DNA of 37,427 nucleotides from Marinitoga litoralis (GCF_016908145.1 NZ_JAFBDI010000022.1:1-37427); one strand, 5' to 3'; positions 16,731 through 25,234 are shown, counted from the first letter of the stretch. Notes: generated by a model from the sequence alone, not told the origin. Translations and numbers: made by a program.

Positions 16731-17683
16731 AAGCTCACTCCTTCTAATTTGGCAATTTTTACAGATATATCCCACAATTTACACGCTACTTCCATATCTT
16801 TTGCGGGGGGTGTTAATTCTTCTTCTTTTGTAAGATGGAAAAATTTATCAGTTATATTTTCCATTTCTGGAGAAACTCCTAAATAATATAATGCTTCTGC
16901 TGAAATTTCTGGAGTTTTAGAAAATGAATCGATAAATGTACTTTTAAATAATTTATATGTTTTTCCATTATCTTTTCCTGTATTAGTCTTTACAGTACCA
17001 GGATGCATAGCAATAATAGTTGGTCCTTTTAAAAGTTTGGAATAAATATGCATAGTTAAAATTTGACATATTTTTGCATTACCATATCCTTTTAATCCAC
17101 TATATTTATTTTTTTCAAACATTAAATCATCTAGGTCTGGTCCCCAAACAGAAAATCTATAACCTTCAGAACTAACTAAAATAATTCTTGCTTTCTTTTG
17201 TTTATTCAATTTATCTAATAATATATTATTAATTATAAACGGTGCAAGAAAGTGCACAACAAAATTTTCTTCTAAACCATCTTTTGTAATTTTCTTTTTA
17301 GTATAAAAAACTCCAGCATTATGTATTAAAACGTCTATATTAGTATCTAAATATAATAGATAATTTGCAGCATTATATATATTATCTAAAATGCTTAAAT
17401 CAGCTATATAATAATCACATTTTACATTAAACTCATTTTCAATTTCTTCTTTTAATTTTTTCGATTTTTCCAAATTTCTATTAATAGTTAATAAATTGGC
17501 ACCCATAGATGCATATTTTCTTGCAGTATAATAGCCAATACCAGAAGTTGCGCCGGTTATTACTACTAATTTATTATCAAATCTTAAATCGCATCTTTTA
17601 GGTTCTTCTCTCATATTTTTTATCATAGCCATAACATTTGACCATTTATATTCTTTCCAATATTTAAATATTTTTTTCTTCAT
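16688..17683 (-). CDS. Short-chain dehydrogenase/reductase (SDR), retinol-dehydrogenase-like
   Basis: NAD(P)-dependent oxidoreductase, 331 residues. TGATSGIG cofactor motif at 43-50, NAG at 122-124, catalytic Ser about 171-172 (VSSEGYR) and YGNAK at 200-204 giving the Tyr-x3-Lys pair. The [10 protein letters not shown] segment after the active site resembles retinol-dehydrogenase and protochlorophyllide-reductase-type SDRs, which act on hydrophobic substrates. An N-terminal extension of about 35 residues (basic and aromatic) is unusual. A TTG at 17692 is in frame, but I chose ATG 17683, one base after the upstream stop, with AGAAGGGTG as ribosome site. Confidence 0.9.
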   Translation of the reverse strand: MKKKIFKYWKEYKWSNVMAMIKNMREEPKRCDLRFDNKLVVITGATSGIGYYTARKYASMGANLLTINRNLEKSKKLKEEIENEFNVKCDYYIADLSILDNIYNAANYLLYLDTNIDVLIHNAGVFYTKKKITKDGLEENFVVHFLAPFIINNILLDKLNKQKKARIILVSSEGYRFSVWGPDLDDLMFEKNKYSGLKGYGNAKICQILTMHIYSKLLKGPTIIAMHPGTVKTNTGKDNGKTYKLFKSTFIDSFSKTPEISAEALYYLGVSPEMENITDKFFHLTKEEELTPPAKDMEVACKLWDISVKIAKLEGVSLCQKSLLLEEESLA

Positions 17684-17684
17684 A

Positions 17685-18143
17685 TTATCCAAACACCCTT
17701 CTCATAAATCTTCTGTATGCTTTTGAAAACCCTGGAATATTATCAAAAATATCTCCCCATAAATCATAATAATCTCTTTGATCAATTATTTTTCCTTCAT
17801 CATTTATGATAACTCTACTAGCTCCATATACAACTGAAGTTCTAGTTTTTTTAAACAGAATAGTCATTTCCCACTCTAAAAACATAATATTACCATTTTG
17901 AACGGCATTGACTATATTCATTTCTAACTTTTTAGATCTTTTTGTAAGTCTTTCTACCATTTCTTTAAAATCTTTTAGTCCATTAATTTCTTGAATTGAA
18001 TCTCTAAAATGAATATTTTCATGGTAATAAGGTAATAAGTGTGACCAATCAGGTTTACCTTCTGTATTATATGTTTTTGACCATAATTCTTTTAAATGTT
18101 CAATATCTTTCACTCTATATTCATCTGTTTTTGTATTTTCCAT
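17685..18143 (-). CDS. NTF2-like (SnoaL-type) protein
   Basis: 152 residues with the cone-shaped NTF2-like pattern: an N-terminal helix (LKELWSKTYN), HLLPYYHENIHFRDS, a middle helix (LKDFKEMVERLTK), then beta strands with FLEWEMTILF and the closing DEGKIIDQRDYYDLWGDIF. Members include polyketide cyclases, isomerases and non-catalytic partners. NTF2-like genes next to an SDR are seen in several bacterial lipid-modification operons, supporting a shared pathway here. One base separates it from the genes on either side. GGAGGGATAGT precedes the ATG. Confidence 0.8.
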   Translation of the reverse strand: MENTKTDEYRVKDIEHLKELWSKTYNTEGKPDWSHLLPYYHENIHFRDSIQEINGLKDFKEMVERLTKRSKKLEMNIVNAVQNGNIMFLEWEMTILFKKTRTSVVYGASRVIINDEGKIIDQRDYYDLWGDIFDNIPGFSKAYRRFMRRVFG

Positions 18144-18144
18144 A

Positions 18145-18714
18145 CTATCCCTCCAATAATATGCTTTTTATTTCAGTTTTATGTTTGTATAATAATATTA
18201 TTAAGTTTCCAATGTATAATAAATATAAATCTTTTTTAATAAAAAGATATGGTATTAATGTTAGATAACCAATAATAAAAATAATAAAATCCTTTTCTGG
18301 GGATTTTTCTTTATTAAACGTTTTTTTTAGTAATACAAGTACACTTCCCATTATAATTGCACCATAACCTTTTGTTGCTAATGTCCAAGCACCAAAAGTC
18401 GTAGCAATTGATTTTCCACCTTTGAAATTTAACCAAGGAGAAAAAGCATGTCCTGCAATACCAGCAATTAATGCAATATTTAAAGTAACATTATCTATAT
18501 TATTAAATAATATTATTGGGAATAAGCCTTTAAAAAAATCTAAAATCATAGCAGGTAATCCAAATTTCCAACCTTTTATTCTCCAAAGATTTGAAGAACC
18601 AGGATTGCCATCCCTATAATTTTTCAAATCTACACCAGATAATTTTGCTAGTATATAAGAATACATTATAGATCCAGAAATAAATTGTAAAAATATGATA
18701 ATTAAGCTATACAT
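18145..18714 (-). CDS. PlsY-like acyltransferase paralogue, membrane protein
   Basis: 189 residues with about five membrane segments. PlsY motifs are present: SGSIMYSYILAK (13-24), DGNPGSSNLWRIKG (35-48) and GHAFSPWLNFKGGKSIAT (88-105). Canonical PlsY transfers acyl groups from acyl-phosphate to glycerol 3-phosphate. This copy differs at conserved spots (KGGKS instead of KGGKG) and sits in a specialised operon, so it may acylate another acceptor such as a glycosylated lipid. It could also be the sole PlsY, which the window cannot exclude. It overlaps the glycosyltransferase gene by 8 bases; AAAGGGAG is the ribosome site. Confidence 0.85.
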   Translation of the reverse strand: MYSLIIIFLQFISGSIMYSYILAKLSGVDLKNYRDGNPGSSNLWRIKGWKFGLPAMILDFFKGLFPIILFNNIDNVTLNIALIAGIAGHAFSPWLNFKGGKSIATTFGAWTLATKGYGAIIMGSVLVLLKKTFNKEKSPEKDFIIFIIGYLTLIPYLFIKKDLYLLYIGNLIILLYKHKTEIKSILLEG

Positions 18715-19771
18715 CTATATTTCTCCCTTTCCAAATAACAGTATGAAGAAATAGTTTTCTGTATAATGAATAAAAAAATGTAATTGCAAAAAAAATTAAA
18801 TGAACAGGGAAAATAAAATAATCATACCACTTAAAATCGCCTAAATTCTTAGAGATTAAAAATAGCATAAAAACTATTGTAAAATAATATAATAAGTAGA
18901 TTGATTTAAAAGTGAAAAATAAATGAAAAATAGCTGATATCCATATTAGTGCAATTATTAAATTAATAACTCCCCCACTAGTTGAACCAGAAGATATATT
19001 TTTAGTAAATCCTTCAAATAATTGTGAAATACCATTTGGATACATTCTGAATTTAATAATTTTATTTCCTAAATAATTACTAACATTAATATTATTTTTT
19101 ACATATAACTTTCCAAGTTTAATATCTTCTAATACTGAATCTTTAATTACTTCATGACCTCCGGTTAATTCGTAATTTTTTCTACTAGTTAATATTACAG
19201 GTCCAAATGCACCAGAAGGTTTTTTTGATCTAATCATATTACTTCCATGCACAATAATGATATTAAATAAAAATACTAAATGTTCATAGAATTTCTCTAA
19301 TTTTTGATACGGCCAAACAGATATTAATCCATCAGTTTGCATATATTTATTAATTAATATTTCAATGGCATTATTACTTAATTCAACATCTGCATCCAAA
19401 AATAGTAAATAATCTCCTGTGGAATTCTTATAACCATTCCAAATAGCCCAGGTTTTTCCATTCCAACCTTTTGGGGGATCTTCATTAAGTCTGATTAATT
19501 TCACATCTTTAAAAGTTTTAACTATATTTGGAGTTTTATCTGTAGAAGAATCGTCAACTACAATAATTTCATATGGTTTGTAAGATTGATTAATTATACT
19601 TTTTAATATTTTAGAAATGTTTTTTTCTTCATTTCTAGCAGGTATAATAACAGAAATTTTATGATATTCTAAGTTTGTATTATTTGGTTTTAATAATTTA
19701 TTTTTCCCAAAATATATAAAAATAAAAGATATTATAATGAATGAAATATAAAAAAATATATCTAAAATCAT
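18707..19771 (-). CDS. Family 2 glycosyltransferase, CrtQ-like, membrane-anchored
   Basis: 354 residues. One N-terminal membrane segment (3-21), then a GT2 domain: VIIPARNEEKNISKIL, EIIVVDDSSTDKT, the DxD-type motif DAD (126-128), PSGAFGPVILTSRKNYELTGGHE, LEDIKLG, and FRMYPNGISQLFEGFTKN, followed by three or more C-terminal membrane segments. The block order and the AFGPV/TGGH/FRMY motifs match, from memory, staphylococcal CrtQ, which glucosylates a C30 carotenoid acid. This suggests glycosylation of a hydrophobic acceptor at the membrane. It overlaps the upstream gene by 4 bases. Confidence 0.87.
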   Translation of the reverse strand: MILDIFFYISFIIISFIFIYFGKNKLLKPNNTNLEYHKISVIIPARNEEKNISKILKSIINQSYKPYEIIVVDDSSTDKTPNIVKTFKDVKLIRLNEDPPKGWNGKTWAIWNGYKNSTGDYLLFLDADVELSNNAIEILINKYMQTDGLISVWPYQKLEKFYEHLVFLFNIIIVHGSNMIRSKKPSGAFGPVILTSRKNYELTGGHEVIKDSVLEDIKLGKLYVKNNINVSNYLGNKIIKFRMYPNGISQLFEGFTKNISSGSTSGGVINLIIALIWISAIFHLFFTFKSIYLLYYFTIVFMLFLISKNLGDFKWYDYFIFPVHLIFFAITFFYSLYRKLFLHTVIWKGRNIDV

Positions 19772-20703
19772 TTAAGCACCAACTTTTCTAAATTTAATTT
19801 CCATATATATTTTGTTGGATATTTTCCTGAATTAATATATTTTAAAGCAGCAGATTCAAATAAAATATATAACGAATTATCTATTTTTGTTATACCTTCT
19901 GACATTGGTAAAATATTAATTGTTTTCACTGGTTCATCTAAAAACCAAAGAGGAATACCGTTAATATTTTTATTTGGTTTTTCATTTAAAACATTAGAAT
20001 AAAATTCTAAAATTGAGTCATTTTTTCTCCCATATGATCTGCTTAAAACAATATAATTATCTATAAACTCAATATCTTGAACTATATCTGGTATTGATAA
20101 TATATATTCAAAAGAAGAAATATTTTCATTTTCATCTAAAGAAAAACCAGTTATCCATGCATTATATTCTGTACCTTTTCTATTAATTAATCTATGTTTG
20201 GGATTTGTTATATAATCATAAAAATGATAAAATTCTCCTACCCATATATGATTATTATGATATTGTACAAATGCACCTTTTACAGGAATTTCATTAGAAT
20301 TTATAATTTTAATCTTATCTCCAGATTTAGTATTTACTAAATCATTTAATTTTATTTTGTATAGATGATAATCAGAAGATATCCATACATATTTTTTACT
20401 AACAGTAACTCCTCCTGCATGACCAGTATATGGCTTTCCGTTTGAAAAGTAAATATCTAAATATTTTATAAATTCTCCAGTGTTTTTATCTAATATAACT
20501 AAAACACTTGGATTATTCTCATTACTATAATATGAGATAATAATCCAATTATTTAAATAACTTATACCTTGAGGAACATAATTTTCATCTAATTTGGTTA
20601 TTAAAGCGAATTTAGATGAAATATCAAAAAAATGACTATAATCATTATTAGGAAAATATAGTACTAAGGCAAATATTAAAGTAAATAGAAGAAGTTTTTT
20701 CAT
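19768..20703 (-). CDS. Exported protein of unknown function, probable beta-propeller
   Basis: First gene of the nine-gene operon, 311 residues. Residues 1-16 are a signal peptide or N-terminal anchor (KKLLLFTLIFALVLYF). The rest is beta-rich with repeated short strands: YVPQGISYLNNWIIISYY, PSVLVILDKNTGEFIKYL, GHAGGVTVSKKYVWISSDYHLYKIKL, NHIWVGEFY and SEGITKIDNSLYILFESAA. This resembles extracellular propeller proteins of the SMP-30/NHL kind, but I cannot assign a family with confidence. It may bind or process the exported product. AGGAGGA is the ribosome site. Confidence 0.7.
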   Translation of the reverse strand: MKKLLLFTLIFALVLYFPNNDYSHFFDISSKFALITKLDENYVPQGISYLNNWIIISYYSNENNPSVLVILDKNTGEFIKYLDIYFSNGKPYTGHAGGVTVSKKYVWISSDYHLYKIKLNDLVNTKSGDKIKIINSNEIPVKGAFVQYHNNHIWVGEFYHFYDYITNPKHRLINRKGTEYNAWITGFSLDENENISSFEYILSIPDIVQDIEFIDNYIVLSRSYGRKNDSILEFYSNVLNEKPNKNINGIPLWFLDEPVKTINILPMSEGITKIDNSLYILFESAALKYINSGKYPTKYIWKLNLEKLVLK

Positions 20704-20733
20704 AAGTCCTCCTGATTTTTTTTCTTTTCAAAT

Positions 20734-20762
20734 ATTATAACAAAAAATTAATAAAAAAACAA
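20734..20762 (-). promoter_or_regulatory. Promoter of the nine-gene operon
   Basis: On the minus strand: -35 TTGTTT (20762-20757), 17-bp spacer, -10 TATAAT (20739-20734), about 30 bases upstream of the first ATG. It is the only good promoter I see for the operon. The msrA gene runs the opposite way from the same intergenic region, where I found TATAAT-like boxes but no matching -35. Confidence 0.6.
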
Positions 20763-20814
20763 TATAATATATGTAATAATTATAAAATTAAAATCATTGA
20801 AAAGGAGTGATAAT

Positions 20815-21315
20815 ATGAATAAAGATATTATATATTTTGCTGCTGGATGTTTTTGGGGCGTTGAGCATTTATTTAAAAAACTTGAAGGAGTTATTGATAC
20901 AGAGGTTGGATATATGGGAGGTCATTTAGAAAATCCAACATATGAGGATGTATGTACAGGTAGAACAGGTCATGCTGAAACTGTTAAAGTTGTATATGAC
21001 AAAGATATAATTTCAGATGAAGAATTAATTAAATACTTTTTTGAAATCCATGATTTTACAGAATATAATAGGCAAGGGCCAGATGTTGGGACTCAATATA
21101 GAAGTGTAATATTTTATACGAATGAAAAACAAAAAGAAATAGCAGAAAAATTAAAAAGAATATTAGAAGAGAAATATACTGTTGAAACTTCTATTGAAAA
21201 AGCAAAAGAATTTTATCCTGCAGAAGATTATCATCAGGATTACTATGATAAAACACGGAAACAACCATATTGTCATTACAAAAGGAATGTTTGGATTAAT
21301 TTTAAGCTAAATTAA
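20815..21315 (+). CDS. msrA: Peptide methionine sulfoxide reductase A
   Basis: Reduces methionine S-sulfoxide in proteins and free form, with thioredoxin-type recycling. The protein has 166 residues. The catalytic motif GCFWGVE places the nucleophilic Cys at residue 12. GYMGGH, NPTYEDVCTGRTGHAE, VGTQYRS, FYPAEDYHQDYY and the QPYCHYK end are all family features. A TTG at 20797 is in frame, but AAGGAGTGA at 20801-20809 places the start at ATG 20815. No msrB domain is fused. An oxidative-repair enzyme is plausible in an anaerobe facing brief oxygen exposure. Confidence 0.96.
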   Translation: MNKDIIYFAAGCFWGVEHLFKKLEGVIDTEVGYMGGHLENPTYEDVCTGRTGHAETVKVVYDKDIISDEELIKYFFEIHDFTEYNRQGPDVGTQYRSVIFYTNEKQKEIAEKLKRILEEKYTVETSIEKAKEFYPAEDYHQDYYDKTRKQPYCHYKRNVWINFKLN

Positions 21316-21345
21316 AAATAGCCGCTCCATGCGGCTATTTATTTT
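21316..21345. terminator. Bidirectional terminator between msrA and the kinase pair
   Basis: Ten-bp stem (21316-21325 with 21331-21340, AAATAGCCGC/GCGGCTATTT), loop TCCAT, A-rich on the left and T-rich on the right. The stem overlaps the stop codon of the convergent kinase gene. Confidence 0.8.
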
Positions 21346-21965
21346 ACGTTTTCTAATTCTAGTATTTCTGAGATATCAGCTATAATTTTATCAATATATT
21401 CAGGATTTTCAACAATATCTATTGTATCTCCATCAACTACATATATTTTTGATTGATCATAACTATTAATCCAATTTTTGTATAAATTATCTAATTGTTG
21501 CCAATATTCAACGGGAACAGCCATTTCCATGTCTCTTCCTCTTTTTTTAATTCTTTTTACAATAGTGTCTACACTAGTTTTTATATATATTAATAGATCT
21601 GGTTTTTTTAAGAATTCTAACATTGTATAAAATATTTGATTATATGTTTCATATTCTCTTTGACTCATTTTTCCATTGTTATATAAGTTTTTTGCAAATA
21701 TTTCTGCATCTTCATATATAGATCTATCCAAAATAGCATTTTCATCGGATTCTATTATTTGCTTTATACTATTAAATCTATGGAATAAGAAAAATGTTTG
21801 CAAATGATAAGACCATTTCTTTTGATCTTTATAGAAATCTGCTAAAAATGGATTATCATTAACAGATTCATAATAAGGTTTAAAATCTAATCTTTCTGAA
21901 AGAATTCTAGTAAAAGTTGATTTTCCAGCCCCCACATTTCCTGCTAAAACTATCATTTTTCCCAT
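21339..21965 (-). CDS. Deoxynucleoside kinase, dAK/dCK-like
   Basis: Salvage enzyme phosphorylating deoxyadenosine and/or deoxycytidine to the monophosphate. The protein has 208 residues. P-loop GNVGAGKST (9-17), substrate-side YESVNDNPFLADFY, the DRSIYEDAEIFAKNLY motif with catalytic DRS, PDLLIYI, and the lid RIKKRGRDMEM. ATG 21965 follows GGAGGGGAAATAAT and is one base after the previous stop; the frame is open upstream without support. It forms a two-gene unit with the Dgk-like kinase. Confidence 0.92.
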   Translation of the reverse strand: MGKMIVLAGNVGAGKSTFTRILSERLDFKPYYESVNDNPFLADFYKDQKKWSYHLQTFFLFHRFNSIKQIIESDENAILDRSIYEDAEIFAKNLYNNGKMSQREYETYNQIFYTMLEFLKKPDLLIYIKTSVDTIVKRIKKRGRDMEMAVPVEYWQQLDNLYKNWINSYDQSKIYVVDGDTIDIVENPEYIDKIIADISEILELENVK

Positions 21966-21966
21966 A

Positions 21967-22587
21967 TTATTTCCCCTCCATGTATTCAATAATTTTTTCT
22001 AATAACCCTTTTAATTGTTTTTCGTCAAAAACATTAAAATTATTTCCATCAATGTATAAAAAATCTTTTTCTTTTGAAAAATATTCCTTATACCCTTTAT
22101 CTACTAATTCTAAATATTCTCTAGCTATAACTTTTTCAATATCTCTATTTCTTTTTTTTATTCTCTCTACAATAGTATCCACATCTGTATCGATATAAAT
22201 AAGAACATCAGGTTTAGCAATATCTTCAGTTAAAATATCATATATTTTCAGGAATTTCTCCTTATCTTCATTATTTGTAATAGTGATATTAGCAAATATC
22301 TTGTTTTTTAACATATCATAATCTGATATAACAATTTTAGAATTATTATTTTTATGATATTGCTTATACCTGGACACTAAAAAAAACATTTCTGTTTGAA
22401 ATCCTACATCTTCTTTTTTGTACAATAAAGGAAGATAAGGATTATTTTCAAATTCTTCTAATATCAATTCATCTGCATCAAGCTTATAAAATAAGGCATT
22501 AGCCAATGTTGTTTTTCCAGAACCAATATTTCCTTCAATATTAATTCTTAAGGATTTCCCTTTAAAATAGTTTGATATACTTTCCAT
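21967..22587 (-). CDS. Deoxynucleoside kinase, dGK-like
   Basis: 206 residues. P-loop GNIGSGKTT (19-27), EEFENNPYLPLLY, FQTEMFFLVSRYKQ, PDVLIYIDTDVDTIVERIKKRNRDIE. Instead of the DRS motif of its partner it has SDYDMLKNKIFANI, the form I associate with deoxyguanosine kinases of Bacillus type. Adjacent dGK and dAK/dCK genes are a known arrangement, and such proteins can form heterodimers. AGGGGGAG is the ribosome site. Confidence 0.9.
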   Translation of the reverse strand: MESISNYFKGKSLRINIEGNIGSGKTTLANALFYKLDADELILEEFENNPYLPLLYKKEDVGFQTEMFFLVSRYKQYHKNNNSKIVISDYDMLKNKIFANITITNNEDKEKFLKIYDILTEDIAKPDVLIYIDTDVDTIVERIKKRNRDIEKVIAREYLELVDKGYKEYFSKEKDFLYIDGNNFNVFDEKQLKGLLEKIIEYMEGK

Positions 22588-22614
22588 AATCTCCCCCTAA
22601 AGTTCTATAAAAAG

Positions 22615-22623
22615 TGCTATAAT
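22615..22623 (+). promoter_or_regulatory. Possible extended -10 element for the hydrolase-tag-DUF362 unit
   Basis: TGcTATAAT, a perfect extended -10, on the plus strand about 114 bases before the alpha/beta-hydrolase start. No -35 is evident. On the minus strand TATAAT at 22642-22637 may serve the kinase pair, also without a clear -35. Confidence 0.35.
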
Positions 22624-22736
22624 ATTAAGTGGTATTATTATATATTAAAAATATTTAATCTTTCTGTATTTTTCTTTAAAATTACTATATATTGTAGTTA
22701 TTTTAATCACATTCACTATAAATTGTGAGGTGTAAT

Positions 22737-23642
22737 ATGTTATTTGTAAAAGATTATAATATTAATCACACAATATTAAAAGAAGAAAATGATTTAGTGA
22801 TTTTAAAATCCAATTATCCATGCGAGTTTTCAGAATCTAAAAAAATCCCGTTGTATATATATGATTCAAAATCTGACAAAACACTTCTTTTTATTCATGG
22901 TTTGGGAACTAAAAATATAAAATATTTGAAATGGTTTCCCGAAAATTTTGCAAAAAATGGATATAATAGTGCATTAATGGTATTGCCATATCATTTTGAA
23001 AGGACACCTGAAGGATATAAAAGTGGAGAATTATTTTTATCAACAACAAATAATGATATATTGAGGTCAAGATTTGAACATTCAGTAGTAGATATTTTAA
23101 CCTCATTAAATTATTTAGAGGAAAGATTTAAAACAGATATATATTTAATGGGTTTTAGTTTTGGAGGTATGGTTTCAACTATAGCTGCTGCTTTTAAAAA
23201 CGATATTAAAGGATTATCATTAGCAGTTACTGGAGGGAATTTTTATCATATTACATGGAAAAGTTTTGTAACGGGTGTTTTAAGAGTTCAATATGAGGAG
23301 AATAAAGAATGTAACCCTGAAAAATGTTTAAATTATCATATTAATGAATATCCAGAATATATAAGAAATTTAAATGAACCAAAAATAGAATTAGATAAAT
23401 CTCCAATAGCTTGTTTTGAATATGATCCATCAACTTTTGCTAAATTTGTAAAGAGTCCAACTATTATGTTTAGGGCATTATTAGATATTTTTATTCCTAA
23501 AAAATCAACTTTAGACTTATATGAAAGAATAAATACAAGAAAAGAATTATATAATATTCCATCTGGCCATTTATCTTCATATGTTTTTAGAAAATATATT
23601 TTAAAAAAGACTATATCTTTTTTCGAAAATAAAAGGGGCTGA
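22737..23642 (+). CDS. Alpha/beta hydrolase family protein
   Basis: Predicted serine hydrolase, 301 residues, no signal peptide. Oxyanion-loop sequence LLFIHGLGTKN, nucleophile elbow GFSFGG (Ser about 141), a candidate acid in LLDIFIP and catalytic His in the late SGHLSS. The substrate is not evident; PYHFERTPEGYKSGE in the first half is a distinctive insert for which I know no function. The start at ATG 22737 has GTGAGGTG upstream. It is first in a unit with tag and the DUF362 ferredoxin, 4 bases before tag. Confidence 0.82.
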   Translation: MLFVKDYNINHTILKEENDLVILKSNYPCEFSESKKIPLYIYDSKSDKTLLFIHGLGTKNIKYLKWFPENFAKNGYNSALMVLPYHFERTPEGYKSGELFLSTTNNDILRSRFEHSVVDILTSLNYLEERFKTDIYLMGFSFGGMVSTIAAAFKNDIKGLSLAVTGGNFYHITWKSFVTGVLRVQYEENKECNPEKCLNYHINEYPEYIRNLNEPKIELDKSPIACFEYDPSTFAKFVKSPTIMFRALLDIFIPKKSTLDLYERINTRKELYNIPSGHLSSYVFRKYILKKTISFFENKRG

Positions 23643-23646
23643 AAAA

Positions 23647-24200
23647 ATGAGATGTGATTGGGCGAAGGATGAATTAATGATTAAATATCATGATGAAGAA
23701 TGGGGAGTACCTGTACATGATGATTATATACATTTTGAGTTTATTGTTTTAGAGTCTGCACAAGCTGGACTTAGTTGGCTTACAATATTAAAAAGAAGAG
23801 AAAATTATAGGAAAGCTTTTGATAATTTTGATTTTAACAAAATAGCTAATTATGATGAAAAAAAGATAGAAGAATTAATGAACAATAGAGGAATAATTAG
23901 AAATAGAAAAAAGATAGAGGCTGCGAATGCAGAGTATTTATAAAAATTAGAGAAGAATTTGGGACATTTGATAATTATATATGGAAATTTGTAGATTATA
24001 AGCCTGTAATAAATAGTTGGAAAACTATTAGCGAAATACCTGCAAAGACAATATTATCTGATATAATTAGTAAAGATTTAAAGAAAAGAGGATTTAAATT
24101 TTTTGGTTCGACTATTTGTTATGCACATTTACAAGCAGTAGGTATAGTAAATGATCATATAATTTCATGTTTTAAATACAAAGGAGGTAGTAATATATGA
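23647..24200 (+). pseudogene. tag: DNA-3-methyladenine glycosylase I, frameshifted
   Basis: Base-excision glycosylase for 3-methyladenine. The first frame (23647-23943, 98 residues) has MRCDWAKDELMIKYHDEEWGVPVHDD, LESAQAGLSWLTILKRRENYRKAFDNFD, and RNRKKIEAANAEYL, then TAA. The reading continues in another frame from about 23931 as FIKIREEFGTFDNYIW, followed by KKRGFKFFGSTICYAHLQAVG and NDHIISCF, to TGA at 24198-24200. One missing base near 23928-23933 joins the halves into about 184 residues, the normal length. Zn ligands (Cys3, His about 16, the C-terminal His and Cys) are present on both sides. Either a recent inactivating deletion or a sequencing error. Confidence 0.85.
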
Positions 24201-25234
24201 AAGTATATTTGAGAAAATGTAATGATTATGATAATGTTGAAAAAGTATTATTGCCAATTTTAGAAAATTACAAAGATAAATTTAATGAGGGTGACAAAGT
24301 TTTAGTAAAGCCTAATCTTTTATCTCCCAAAAATGTTGAAACAGGGATTACAACTCATCCAAAGGTAGTAGAAGTAGTATTAAAATTTTTATTAGATTTA
24401 GGTACAAAACCATATTTAGGAGATAGCCCTGCTACCGGAACTGCTTTAGAAGCAGTCAAAGCAAATGGTATATATGATGTATGTAAAAAATTAAATGTTC
24501 CAGTAGTAGAATTAGATGATCCAGTTGATGTAGATGGAGAAATATATAAAGGAATAAAAATATCAAAAAAGGTTTTAGAAGCAGATAAAATAGTAAATAT
24601 TGCCAAATTAAAAACACACGTTCAAATGATAATGACATTAGCTGTGAAAAACACATTTGGATGTGTAGTAGGAAAGGAAAAATCAGCATGGCATTTTAGA
24701 GCAAAAACAAATACTAATTTTGCAAATGTAATTATAGATATTCATAATATTGTAAAACCAACACTTAACATTATGGATGGTATTTTAGGAATGGAAGGAA
24801 ATGGTCCTGCTAATGGAGTTCAAAAAAGATTTAATGTTATTGGAGTATCTGAAAATGCATATGCATTAGATCATGCAATAATTAAGTCTTTAAAGGTAAA
24901 GGAAAAATATGTGTATATTATAAAAGAAGCTATGAAAAGGAATTTAATACCTCATTATGAATTAGAAAGTGATTGGGAAGGTGGAAAAATAAAATTACCA
25001 CTTACAGCACCAATATTTGAAACAGTAACCAATTTAACTAGAGCATTTGAAAGAGTTCCAAAAATAAATCCTGATAAATGTATATCATGTAAAATATGTG
25101 AAAGTAGATGTCCAGCTGAAGCTATAGATATTGATAATGATAAAAATATTGATTATTCAAAATGTATTAGATGTTATGTATGTCATGAAGTTTGCCCACA
25201 AGATGCAATTAAGCTAGTAAGAAGAATAATATAA
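24197..25234 (+). CDS. DUF362 domain protein with two [4Fe-4S] clusters
   Basis: 345 residues. The N-terminal DUF362 domain shows KVLVKPNLL, TGITTHPKVVE, GDSPATG, NIAKLKTHVQMIMTLAVKN and DGILGMEGNGPANG. The C-terminal ferredoxin domain has two motifs: CISCKICESRCP and CIRCYVCHEVCP. The function of DUF362 ferredoxins is unsettled; they are soluble iron-sulfur proteins probably involved in electron transfer. The start overlaps the tag stop by 4 bases (ATGA), so coupling to tag translation may be affected by the frameshift. The ribosome site AAGGAGG lies within the tag end. Confidence 0.9.
   Translation: MKVYLRKCNDYDNVEKVLLPILENYKDKFNEGDKVLVKPNLLSPKNVETGITTHPKVVEVVLKFLLDLGTKPYLGDSPATGTALEAVKANGIYDVCKKLNVPVVELDDPVDVDGEIYKGIKISKKVLEADKIVNIAKLKTHVQMIMTLAVKNTFGCVVGKEKSAWHFRAKTNTNFANVIIDIHNIVKPTLNIMDGILGMEGNGPANGVQKRFNVIGVSENAYALDHAIIKSLKVKEKYVYIIKEAMKRNLIPHYELESDWEGGKIKLPLTAPIFETVTNLTRAFERVPKINPDKCISCKICESRCPAEAIDIDNDKNIDYSKCIRCYVCHEVCPQDAIKLVRRII

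Noticed and set aside
13664-19771. A complete carotenoid (staphyloxanthin) pathway
   Set aside because: No dehydrosqualene/phytoene synthase and no CrtO acyltransferase are seen; resemblance is limited to the FAD enzymes and glycosyltransferase.
23944-24200. Separate small gene after the first tag fragment
   Set aside because: The second frame continues the Tag protein exactly after a one-base shift and has no start site of its own.
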